A model generated the notes under the pieces. It ran no database searches and had not been told where the DNA came from. It worked only from the letters and a program-made list of their open reading frames with translations. 53,428 bases of DNA from Candidatus Angelobacter sp. Gp1-AA117. Its GTDB lineage: Bacteria; Acidobacteriota; Terriglobia; Terriglobales; Acidobacteriaceae. Positions 11,801-18,286 of the stretch are shown here, one piece after another. Every line of letters starts with the position of its first letter. Position 1 is the first letter of the stretch. The position numbers were made by a program, and so were the translations under genes. The stretch covers positions 1 through 53,428 of the forward strand of contig QHVI01000031.1 of assembly GCA_003223515.1 (NCBI GenBank). The letters run 5' to 3'.

Positions 11801-14800
11801 TTTGCTTACTCAGGCACCTATCCTCTTGGAATCCAGGTTGTAGATCTGCAACAGGCGATTACTGAATACGATGATGTCTTTACGCACGATCCCACCAAGT
11901 TCGGACAGGAGATTACAACAGACGGCGAGGGATTTGCCCGGGATGCGGTTGTCAATACTATTCCGGTGAATGATGCCAGCGGACATCATTACATGGTCTT
12001 TGGTATTCAGGCAGGAGAATTCCTCGTGCCCGATTCTGATCCTTTTAATCCAGTAACCCAGACATATGTTGTTTCAGCAGGCGTAGTGCCTGGATCAATT
12101 CCCAATACCATTTCATTTGTTGTGGCAGATCCCACCAGTCCCGCGCCTCCTGCGTATGCAGATATCCTGAAGCTTGCCCCTGCTTCACTCGATTCAGGTA
12201 GAGCCGTAGCCCTTGGGCAGCTAACTGATTCCGTACTGGATGCCAACGGCAATACTGTGCAGAAGCCTGTAGCCGTGGTGGTTGGCTTAGGTAGCGCTGC
12301 GGATCCGGACGTGCCGGGTTCTTTCGGTCCTGGTGGAGTCCTGACTGTAGTGGACATGACGAATCCTACCTCGCCCGAGGTACTCAGCATGATCAAGCTG
12401 CCCGCTTCGCCCATCGATGTGGTCCTGTATGGCACGACTGCCCTGATCGGGACGGGCGAAAAGAAAGTACTGCTGGTCAAGCTCACGGATCCAAGGCAGC
12501 CCCTGTTTGCGGGTGAAATCGATGGTCCTTTGGGCGATCGTCTCGCAGTTACGTCTGACGGTCTTTTAGTGACCAGTTCATTGAATGGCGCCATTGGCGG
12601 CATACAAACCGCAGACTTAACTGGCACCCGACAGCCGCACCTGCGGCCGAGGCCGAGGCCGGAACTGGGACCAACGAAAGATTGCGAGCAAGCGGCGGGT
12701 AGCCCAATCAATCTTGTTAATGGGAATGTCTGGGTGACGCAGAATGACTATTCGCTGCCAGGACTGGGTGGTGGGATTCAAATTTCTCGCACTTGGAACA
12801 GTTTGTGGCAAACTAATAATCCCATTGAGTTAGTTGGTACTTTTGGGAATAGTTGGCGGTCAACCTATGATGAGCGGTTGGCTACTCCGACCTCGATGCC
12901 TCCAGGTAGCCTGCTGCAATACTGGGAAAGTACTGGTGCGGTCTGGATCTTCCAAGCAGGCTCAGCGCCCGGCGCTTTCTTACTAGTGTCGCCCAATGAT
13001 GAACACGCAACCTTGCAATTTGATGTCGCAACCAAACTCTATACCATGGTGTTTCCGGAGGGGGGCAAGCGCATCTTCAACAGCAATGGATATCTTATAG
13101 CTATAGTCGATCGCAATAGCAATCGAATATCCATAGCCTATGATGCTTCAAATCGTATCCTGAGTGTTACGGATGCGTCGGGCCGCATTTTGACATTTAA
13201 TTACACAGGTGGATTACGTCCGGCTCAGAGCATCAGTGATTCTGTTGGCACGATCGCGACCTATAGTTATGACAGTTCAGCACGGCTAATAAAGGTAACG
13301 TATGCCGACAATTCGAAGCTCAACATGAGTTATGACTTCGCCGGCATGCTGACTGACGTTACCGACAGCAATGGAAAGACCATTGAGGCTCACACTTACG
13401 ACAGTGGCGGGCGCGGCTTGACCTCTATCCGTGGAGCCGGTGCAGAGAGTGTCTCAGTGAGCTACGGCTCAACTGGCCACACTCAAGTTACCGATTCGAT
13501 GAAGAGAATCACCACCTATAATTCGGGAACCTTTGGCGGACGGAGTGCGATTACTTCGCTGTCGGGGGCCGGTTGTGCCTCATGTGGGGTTCGCGGGAAC
13601 AACTCTTTTATTTATGATTCCAACGGGAATCGGACTTCATCGAGTGATGCCCTTGGGCGGACAACCACCTTCACTCGAGATGCAATGGGCAATGTCCTCA
13701 GCCGTTCTATACAGGTGGGTTCTTCGACGATCACTACAAGTTATACTTACAATAGTTTCAGTGAGGTTCTAACCGCAACCGATGCGATAGGACATACTAC
13801 CGTCAACACCTACGATGGAAATGGCAATCTGCTCACTACGACCACGCCACCTCCCGATGGCTTTCACTCTGGCGCGAAAACAACCTACAGCTATAATTCC
13901 AAGGGAGAACTCCTTACAATTACCGATCCATCTGGCAATAAAACCACCATGACCTACACCCCAGCGGGCTTCATTTCATCGGTAACTGATGCTCAAGGGA
14001 ATATAACAAAATATACCTATGATGGGCGAGGCAACCGAACATCGGTTACCGATTCTATCGGTCGTACCACTGAATTTTCCTACGATTCGATGAATAGAGG
14101 CACAAAAATCACGTACTTCGACGGCTCCACTGTTCAGATGACCTACGACATACGTGGTCGGCGTATTGCCGCGACTGACGGCAATGGAAAAACCACTTCG
14201 TATATTTACGATGACGCCGACAATCTGAACTCATTAACGGATGCCGCTGGTAACACCTCGTATTATACTTTCGACACTGAAAAAAATCTCACTGCCATTA
14301 GCGATGCGCTCGGCCACGCTACGCTTTTTGCTTACGACTCTCAGGGGAGAGCAACCCAGACAACATTTCCTAATGGTCTAACAGAAAACTACACCTATGA
14401 TGCAGTTGGAAGCCTCAGCAGCCTGACAAACTCCAATGGCCAAACCGTAAACTTTACTTATGATGCCCTGAACAGGCTGGTAAAGAAGGCTTATCCCGAT
14501 TCCACGACGGTGACATTTACTTGGAATGCCGTCAGTCGGCTAACTCAGGTAACCGATTCGGTCAGCAGCTATCAGTTCTCCTACGACAGCATGGATCGGC
14601 TTATCAGGACGACAATCGCTTACAGCTTCCTGCCAAACCGGCAGTTCACCCTTTCATATGGTTATGATCCTGACTCGAATCGTACTTCTCTGACCGATCC
14701 TGAGGGTGGAACCCAGGTTTATTCATATGACGTGCTCAATCGAGTAACTGGCATTTCTGGTTTCCAGAACAATGTATTCGGGTTTACATATGATGCATGG

Positions 14801-16297
14801 GGGCGCCGCATCGGTCTCTCGCGCTCAAATGGTGTTAATACGTCATATTCCTATAATGCATTATCACAATTATTGAGTGTGAGCCATACCATCGGAGATA
14901 GGATCATTGATGGTAATGCCTATACAGTGGATGAGGTCGGTAATCGTACTACCAAGACCGATCAAGTGACCGGGACGAGCTATGGCTACAGTTATGACAG
15001 CCTCTACAGGCTGACTCAGGTAGTCAGGGATTTGAATATCACGGAATCATACAGCTATGATGCTGCCGGAAATCGCCTAAGCTCGAGTACAGTGCCACAG
15101 TATGCGTATAACACTTCTAATCAGCTTCTATCTCAACAAGGTGTTACATATACATACGACAAAAATGGAAATCTGCAGACCAAAACTGATTCAATCGGTA
15201 TAACTACATATAAATGGGATTTCGAGAACCGATTGACTGCTGTCATTCTACCGAGCGGCTCCTCTGTCACGTTCAAATATGACGCATACGGGCACCGCAT
15301 CTTTAAGCAATCGGCGAGCGGTACGGTTGTTTATATTTATGATGGCGATGCATTGGTTGAAGAAACAGATGCGTCGGGCACACCAACGGCACGCTATATT
15401 AACAGTCTGGGAATTGACGAACCACTTGCAGTGGTCAAAGGCGTGGAAACGAATTATTATCTGGCCGATGGTCTCGGCTCCATTACTTCGTTAACAGATG
15501 ACTCCGGTAACATAGCCGCGAGCTATGTCTATGATTCTTTTGGCAATCTGAGCGGATTTACAGGAATGAACTCCAATACCGTAAAGTATGCCGGACGGGA
15601 GTTTGATTCCGAGACTGGACTTTACTTTTATCGAGCGCGGTACTACGACCCGACAATAGGGCGATTCATCAGCGCGGATCCTGCGGGTCCACCCTCGGGC
15701 TTAAACTATTACACATACGTGAATAATTCACCTGTTAACGATCGTGATCCTTCAGGAATGTGGTCGCCTGGAGCTCATGACCAGATTATAAAGAACGCAC
15801 TGTCTCCTTGTGGTATAGCAGAAAGGGACATCACACTGATTCAGCAGGGTAGTAGATGGTTCGATAAGTGGTCACAGGCCCCGGTCTGGTCGCCAGAACA
15901 TTCCATGAGAGACGGAACCACGAACCAGTCTCCAGCGGAAGCAAAAGAAATTCGGGACAATTTCGTGCAGGCGGAGATGCGAGCCGTGCAATCACAGATC
16001 AATGCCGGTGCGCATGATCAGGCGATGGGCACTTTTGGAGTGGCCATTCATCCTTTAATGGATAGCACTAGCTTCCTGCACACTGACAAGAATGGGGATC
16101 CCAAGCCTTGGTGTGGCGATTTTGGATGTGGGACTTGGCCCACTGGACAACTAGAGCCTCTGAGGCATGGCTTGGGTGGCGAAGGTACAACACGCTTGAA
16201 TATGCATCCAGAAATTCAAGAACTCAACAACAAAATGATTAGAACTTGGCTAGAGCGGGTGACCGGACAGAAATTGAAGTGTAACTGTAAGCAGTGA
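2837..16297 (+). CDS. Giant Rhs/YD-repeat polymorphic-toxin type protein with Ig-like N-terminal array and predicted zinc-enzyme tip
   Basis: The product is 4,486 residues from ATG 2837, which has AGGAGA 11 nt upstream and opens a clear signal peptide (residues 1 to about 36). An upstream in-frame TTG at 2786 is less convincing. In order: about nine Ig-like modules (DNA 3470-6050); five 76-residue modules each with a conserved Cys pair (6050-7195); another Ig domain; a carboxypeptidase-regulatory-like domain (about 7470-7690); several repeats of a form like GGTVKSGNVALSIPAGTV; SbsA-type Ig domains (about 9130 and 11040); a propeller-like region (11410-12620); an Rhs entry motif (GSPINLVNGNVW, about 12690); YD repeats to about 15600; the Rhs core with YAGREFDSETGLYFYRARYY and DPSGM; then a 178-residue tip. 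Rhs shells encapsulate and autocleave a C-terminal toxin; here that is inferred. From about 12.7 kb the DNA appears more AT-rich than the Ig part. Export is probably Sec-dependent. Confidence 0.9.
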   Translation: MRNPAKRALLLFARKACALLLAYCFFATSVWSLTMPMGGQAVRRPVMWTSLSGSGLNEVNHALTHGHSIANAGIQQALPNLSGLKTPMMPLTMQATGGATATVGFFGPQQYVRTTGNPNTYTTTVQVPAWVGSPFNLHIQSGEADGTDRVSSATITVNNTQVAVPSDFNQNVFTLDRSVTLTPVTTMVVTLASKPGSYLRINLGGTSHDHTPPLLTIAVPVTNSAINTPQAHLDLHYQDLPGAGETAASGVNTTTLQVLLDGVDRTSLFVKRSDEATADLPASLALSPGPHTLSTSIKDNAGNTAQSTSQFQLDVTPPSLQILQPAAGAYLNTTTPQIQLAYSDNFAIDSSTLRVSINGVDRTSAFTTTATGATAVLGTPLATGPNSIVATIADKAGNHVSASASFNVDTAAPVITILHPAPGTRHGSSTVEFSVQFTDDQAIDANTLQVNVDGAALGLTLNQNVASGTSTLGDGSHTVTATIKDKAGNQGSATSTFIVDTAIPDIHITQPAPGAILNTGSVQVQVFYGDNTAVNASSLQVSLDGVNVTSSLSITGTAASGLLQGSLAEGNHTIAAQITSQTGNTGQTSSTFLIDTIRPQLTILSPLGAINTRTPSAVAQYSDSGSGINVNSVHVLVDGTDVTSSFSIGASSVQGVFSAALSEGTHQLRVTVADRAGNVAEQSAAFQVDVTAPTAAFTSPADNAFTNNLTPAVVLTYSDALSGVDANSIHIFLQPLNGAESEITSSFTLGVSQVSGTISTPLAAGTYHLRAQVADKAGNITNAESAFAVDTTPPAYNIEVPAANALLKTATPSFVVTYQDDSSGVDPHQFALRVDGTDHTAGMSANETGASGALQASEALSEGPHQVEVTVIDRAGNQAAVVPQPFFVDTIAPAISITAPPAAAFTSNNRLPIAVSYSDSGSGIDVTSFRISIDGVDHTAEFTAMNTGASGAPVASLADGPHSIAVRVSDFAGNTATATSSFVVDTIPPQITITQPVDGVFTNAVSLIVSGSVLDASPVVVTVEGANVPLQGSTFTSAAINLGANGPQVLHIVATDAAGNSSTTILTVKIDRTSPVISGTITPAPNAAGWNNTAVTVTFACSDADSGIATCPAPVPVDVEGTNQSITGTSVDNAGNTAQALVKVSIDKTPPLITSTPAPPPNAAGWNISDVTVSYACSDNLSGVVACPAPQVVSAEGKAEQITATVSDQAGNTAASTVVLNIEKTAPLISALLAPAANAAGWNKTDVSVSFNCTPSVSDILSCPPPVAVMTEGKAQSVSGSVTDQAGKSGTATAIINIDKTPPLISANTAPAPNSAGWNNTDVVISYLCSDSLSGIAVCPPPATVSAEGANENVTAQAVDQAGNTAVFANTLNIDKTPPAITASAAPPPNGAGWNNANVTVSYSCTDNLSGVASCPSSALVASEGQNQNISGQATDVAGNVATGSITISIDKTPPSIVQISTPDHISRLHSGQISVTVDDNFSVQQVVINVNGAALGTFTSAPYQASLSVPAGANPGDTLTVSVQATDQAGNVQTASRGVRVAADGVVVGQVLSDVTSFPVQGASVQAIAKTGLADQTDTRGRYSLQVSDSHLFVNVSSPGSTTVEREVFVQEGVGTVPVDARVTPLAAPVPVGSAGGTVKSGNVALSIPAGTVMDGTTMQLTSLSGQGLPGLLPLGWSPIAAFDVRASSSVANISATVTQLPNVVSHLVIYDPALHAWTMVSPNIQAVNGNAGVTLPAPGAYALVVPDTVDPPITVPNPGNALTGIDMQVLSPSSTSSGSLSPAILPPSGGTATATLGVQATSYVPSGTVIQANVSEKFSLKSGDVVSEENRSEDIVLYNAIAPTGATLGAKFPVVPSRKFANAELLTGKVHLDILAGREGVRGQPGGSGPLVLSDGVTTLSVPGGALSEDTAISIQSITFEDFIPVSSSLGPLQEVVVDFSGETLNTPAQLSTSATGLNPAHSFLLTKVERVDGIPRIVTVALAQIYGANLTSVASPGLPGVTEGGEYVFYELSAPSGFIQGTVSTSAGAVQALVQTDLLPLVSITGADGRYILPALSGSANVKAGVPHTNLLGTASVQVTAGQTTPLDITLSGTVTNAVVSPADGALGVPASTVITVTTTAPINPQSISQGNLVLLKGTASAGTPVALQPFVLSSSGTVLSFAPQKNLDPATQYTIQVSRLADNFGSAVIVPPSSFTTKAVALLNFDPNALTFSFPDTNGNIHVGAPAGSLPPGTKVLIIDQSSGLVLSLTALNDGSVSGDFVGTINDVLQITVTDPNGATATFTKSQFIAADGTVAVGPGGGTVTGPGGVAMIIPQGALDKGVTFKVEAFGPDKFSERPDVPGGIFGGGLKITSPGSPAFKKEVKVAFSMPPDAPPGAFFQVFSRMHTPDNSQVTFEDVDFALPQGQGSTAQVVTASFPYRGLIDLNMLLAQADFEGQVLDTVFSVPPVAELGLEADMYLIWMANDALPGISLGGSITGRVRYAVAPGGTLPDGTVNKTGDNVFVGVSNAFVTVDSNPPSHAVPAGATGARTQPDGSFTFSDPHYNGGTVKVIAYDGNGHAVTTTAAEVVALTDKTVNDFAGPLLKYYRNVAFADMVVPAPAPPPPTPKIAISLFTLDPNGLRIPANGLITDGTPLILAFKVDSSIAQPPNVTINGVPLAAQPDAPDAANDPLTQDFRLTDKFVSWGSGIYKIVATGVTAFLQTVTSTRSFLVVAAGGSNNDIKVGIAPEIVSTNPTANTQKVPVDTFVQVLFSEPVTNLPGNISLVADDGSPLPELQLSGIDYRNGAVISSLGSADAVSSLTIRPVSGLKFGVHYTIQATSNIKDLDNVADPTKPALSLIQPASPIGFTTVGPQVLGGTDPFSSTRVVVMGGRAYIAKQENATLSFIHAYDLTDPSNPIEVGMGTAGFIGRAQDSAGEENASVLGGGDLLAVGAGVGAFDFGLPSNLWLYNVGGGQIQRVGAVSVTGSTVNEGQLLRVTLQGNFAYSGTYPLGIQVVDLQQAITEYDDVFTHDPTKFGQEITTDGEGFARDAVVNTIPVNDASGHHYMVFGIQAGEFLVPDSDPFNPVTQTYVVSAGVVPGSIPNTISFVVADPTSPAPPAYADILKLAPASLDSGRAVALGQLTDSVLDANGNTVQKPVAVVVGLGSAADPDVPGSFGPGGVLTVVDMTNPTSPEVLSMIKLPASPIDVVLYGTTALIGTGEKKVLLVKLTDPRQPLFAGEIDGPLGDRLAVTSDGLLVTSSLNGAIGGIQTADLTGTRQPHLRPRPRPELGPTKDCEQAAGSPINLVNGNVWVTQNDYSLPGLGGGIQISRTWNSLWQTNNPIELVGTFGNSWRSTYDERLATPTSMPPGSLLQYWESTGAVWIFQAGSAPGAFLLVSPNDEHATLQFDVATKLYTMVFPEGGKRIFNSNGYLIAIVDRNSNRISIAYDASNRILSVTDASGRILTFNYTGGLRPAQSISDSVGTIATYSYDSSARLIKVTYADNSKLNMSYDFAGMLTDVTDSNGKTIEAHTYDSGGRGLTSIRGAGAESVSVSYGSTGHTQVTDSMKRITTYNSGTFGGRSAITSLSGAGCASCGVRGNNSFIYDSNGNRTSSSDALGRTTTFTRDAMGNVLSRSIQVGSSTITTSYTYNSFSEVLTATDAIGHTTVNTYDGNGNLLTTTTPPPDGFHSGAKTTYSYNSKGELLTITDPSGNKTTMTYTPAGFISSVTDAQGNITKYTYDGRGNRTSVTDSIGRTTEFSYDSMNRGTKITYFDGSTVQMTYDIRGRRIAATDGNGKTTSYIYDDADNLNSLTDAAGNTSYYTFDTEKNLTAISDALGHATLFAYDSQGRATQTTFPNGLTENYTYDAVGSLSSLTNSNGQTVNFTYDALNRLVKKAYPDSTTVTFTWNAVSRLTQVTDSVSSYQFSYDSMDRLIRTTIAYSFLPNRQFTLSYGYDPDSNRTSLTDPEGGTQVYSYDVLNRVTGISGFQNNVFGFTYDAWGRRIGLSRSNGVNTSYSYNALSQLLSVSHTIGDRIIDGNAYTVDEVGNRTTKTDQVTGTSYGYSYDSLYRLTQVVRDLNITESYSYDAAGNRLSSSTVPQYAYNTSNQLLSQQGVTYTYDKNGNLQTKTDSIGITTYKWDFENRLTAVILPSGSSVTFKYDAYGHRIFKQSASGTVVYIYDGDALVEETDASGTPTARYINSLGIDEPLAVVKGVETNYYLADGLGSITSLTDDSGNIAASYVYDSFGNLSGFTGMNSNTVKYAGREFDSETGLYFYRARYYDPTIGRFISADPAGPPSGLNYYTYVNNSPVNDRDPSGMWSPGAHDQIIKNALSPCGIAERDITLIQQGSRWFDKWSQAPVWSPEHSMRDGTTNQSPAEAKEIRDNFVQAEMRAVQSQINAGAHDQAMGTFGVAIHPLMDSTSFLHTDKNGDPKPWCGDFGCGTWPTGQLEPLRHGLGGEGTTRLNMHPEIQELNNKMIRTWLERVTGQKLKCNCKQ
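15761..16294 (+). other. Rhs tip domain with S1/P1 nuclease or phospholipase C-like zinc-ligand pattern
   Basis: This 178-residue tip follows the Rhs core signature DPSGM directly and begins with Trp (protein residue 4309). Numbering Trp as 1, the tip has His6, Asp35, His47, then His97-x3-Asp101-x5-His107, then His136 and Glu141. The S1/P1 nuclease and zinc-dependent phospholipase C superfamily uses an N-terminal Trp1, an early His, an Asp and His about 12-15 apart, an H-x3-D-x5-H motif and a final H-x3-E/D. All but the last spacing (here x4) agree. Known members need a free Trp1 amino group as ligand; Rhs cleavage after DPSGM would create it. Whether the substrate is phospholipid or nucleic acid cannot be told from the motif. 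Confidence 0.6.
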
Positions 16298-16403
16298 GAA
16301 AGGCCTGTGACGATTCATTTGATATGCTTCGTACTCGTACCGATGATCAAGTCTCTTGATAGATATCTTTGCTACCTGTCTGAGCTTGGCTATTAATGGT
16401 AAG

Positions 16404-16841
16404 TCACTGGCGTTGGGAGATCTTTCGAACCACGCCGACCACTAATAAAATCAGGCTAATGAGACAGCAGAGGAGCCACGGCACTAGCAATACTCCTGTC
16501 CAAGAGTGAACATGCACCTCGAAGTGCAAGAGAGATACCAAAAAGGGAACCACGACCACAGAAAACGTGAATGTGATTGATCCCCAAACAATCGCGTCTA
16601 TTGCGCGCAACATGACAGAGATAATAATGGTATCTATCAATACCGCGATACTTCCCAATCCTAGGAGCAGAAGTGAAACAGGCTCCAGAACCCCTCCCAT
16701 ACCAATCCCAAATTCAGTATCGAGCATCCAGGAAAAGAATATTCCGAGGACGATGGCTCCAGTGCCAACCGCAAAGAAGAATTTTCGTCGAGAGCGCACT
16801 TTCGTTATTGTCTCATGTTGCTTCTGCCAATCTATTAGCAC
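16404..16841 (-). CDS. Four-helix membrane protein of unknown function (possible immunity candidate)
   Basis: This 145-residue product starts at GTG 16841. Four hydrophobic segments are visible: FFFAVGTGAIVLGIFFSWML, LLLLGLGSIAVLIDTIIISV, ITFTFSVVVVPFLVSLL and WLLCCLISLILLVVGVV. The N-terminus is polar and basic (RSRRKF) and the C-terminus is basic too. It lies convergently, about 100 bp past the stop of the giant Rhs gene. Genes next to Rhs tips often encode the cognate immunity protein, and a membrane protein would suit a membrane-active tip. Immunity genes, however, are normally on the same strand, so this is only a suggestion. The ribosome-binding site is weak. I do not recognise a family. 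Confidence 0.55.
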   Translation of the reverse strand: MLIDWQKQHETITKVRSRRKFFFAVGTGAIVLGIFFSWMLDTEFGIGMGGVLEPVSLLLLGLGSIAVLIDTIIISVMLRAIDAIVWGSITFTFSVVVVPFLVSLLHFEVHVHSWTGVLLVPWLLCCLISLILLVVGVVRKISQRQ

Positions 16842-17391
16842 GAAACCTATCAGTTAGAGAATTTAAATTAGCTGCATTTGAACAATTCCATTGCCTAAAA
16901 CTCTCCTATTGGCCTGGGAAGTTATCCGATGACCCTTTCAAGCTATTGCTGTGCCCTTGGTTGCTCTGTACTGTCGGCGTGAACGCACTTGCGGGCGGAG
17001 CATCGCTGATTCAGCTTAGGCTGCAAAACGGCACGTCTCATGTCATGTTCCATGGCTGTCTCCTGATGGAGCACCCACTGCTGTCACTCTCAAGTGTGAC
17101 AGCAAAGTGACAGCTCTTTATTGACTCTGCCATGAAATAATGCAGTTCACTTGAATATATTGCAGGCACTAAGCATTTCAATGAAATGCTCACTAGGCGA
17201 TGCAGCGCCTTGCAATCGGATAATGGCGGAGGTCAGGGTTGCTCATTGCGGCAATCTGTATGCTGAATACCTGTCAGTATATCAAGGTCTCTTGTATCCT
17301 TTGGCTCCAACAGGCGAACTTAACTTTACTCAGCGCACTCGACAGGAAAGGTGGCAGACGGTGCACAGGGGGAATTTCTGCACTGATTCGT
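16842..17391. other. Gene-poor interval with one inverted repeat
   Basis: No convincing gene is seen in this 550-bp stretch: the open frames on both strands lack family features and ribosome-binding sites. It contains a 9-bp perfect inverted repeat (TGCTGTCAC, 8-nt loop, GTGACAGCA) at 17079-17104, followed by a further GTGACAGC at 17107-17114. The stretch is AT-richer than its surroundings. Confidence 0.5.
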
Positions 17392-18189
17392 TTATGTGTT
17401 TTTGCGCCCGCATGCTGATTGCTCCATTGCCGCCCGGCGGCTCACGATCAGGGTGAATACTCGTAAAGGCGCCAGCCACTCCGTCCCTGATTTCTTGAAT
17501 GTTTCCCGCAGGATAATCAAGCCGAGGATCACAATCAGACCGCAGCCTACCGAAAGTAGAGTTGTCAGCCGGAAGTCGGCGAACTCGTACGGCAATGAGG
17601 TGCGAGCAACTGGCCGATGCGAATAGAGCCACATCATTACAAAACCTGCCACACCGCCCAGAAGCAGGAGCAAACCGGCTGTCACGCTGAAAATTCGTGC
17701 TGCACGGTCCGCGAGTTTGTCCAGGCGCAGAGTGGTAGCTTCATCCAGCGGCTCGGTGACCGTCTGTGCAAAATGCCGTCTTTCCAATTCGCGGGAATGC
17801 GAGATGCTCTGAGACTCCGGCGGCATGATTTCCACCTGAATTCGACCCTGAGAACGGCCCACGGACTTGTCTTTTAGCATTTGCTTGAGCGTGAACCACA
17901 GCACAAAAATTCCCAGAATGGCCAATGGCAAAAAGAGCACGAGCCAACTCAACACCGTCACGAGACTGCTTATCCCCGGCTGCGGCGGTGTGAGAAAAGA
18001 ATCAGAGAGCGAACGGCAGAGCCAGAAACCCCAGATTGAGAACACGACCAGCGCTCCGCCAAAGGCAAAGACCATCCACGGTACGGCTGTAGCAATGACA
18101 TCCGTAGACCTCTCGAATCGCGGAGTGATGCCCTTTGGGTGCATCTGAAGTAAGTACAGCCTAACACGAAATTCTTCTTGGCCACGCAT
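17392..18189 (-). CDS. Four-helix membrane protein, unknown function
   Basis: I place the start at the ATG that encodes MRGQEEFRVRLYLLQ (18189), giving 265 residues. The frame stays open to 18342, but that extension would overlap the upstream gene and crosses a dispersed repeat. Four hydrophobic helices are visible, near residues 32-60 (PWMVFAFGGALVVFSIWGFW), 70-100 (WLVLFLPLAILGIFVLW), 178-203 (LLLLLGGVAGFVMMW) and 218-242 (LLSVGCGLIVILGLIIL). Between the second and third helices is a charged loop with RELERRHFAQTVTEPLDEAT. It is the last gene of a minus-strand series with the porin-like and His/Cys-rich proteins, about 100 bp after the former. No recognised family. Confidence 0.6.
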   Translation of the reverse strand: MRGQEEFRVRLYLLQMHPKGITPRFERSTDVIATAVPWMVFAFGGALVVFSIWGFWLCRSLSDSFLTPPQPGISSLVTVLSWLVLFLPLAILGIFVLWFTLKQMLKDKSVGRSQGRIQVEIMPPESQSISHSRELERRHFAQTVTEPLDEATTLRLDKLADRAARIFSVTAGLLLLLGGVAGFVMMWLYSHRPVARTSLPYEFADFRLTTLLSVGCGLIVILGLIILRETFKKSGTEWLAPLRVFTLIVSRRAAMEQSACGRKNT

Positions 18190-18286
18190 GTTACCGCCAC
18201 CGCCGAACATTGAGGTGCACAAAAACGTCAGGGCCGTCAGGCCTTTGTTCCCTCTGCGTAATTTGTGTTCTCTGCGTGAAAAAGTC

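Noticed and set aside
12007-12711. 234-residue minus-strand frame inside the giant Rhs gene
   Set aside because: Antisense shadow of a well-supported coding region, with no motifs.
17151-17456. 101-residue plus-strand frame between the membrane proteins
   Set aside because: No ribosome-binding site, no domain, and it runs into the 3' end of the opposite gene.
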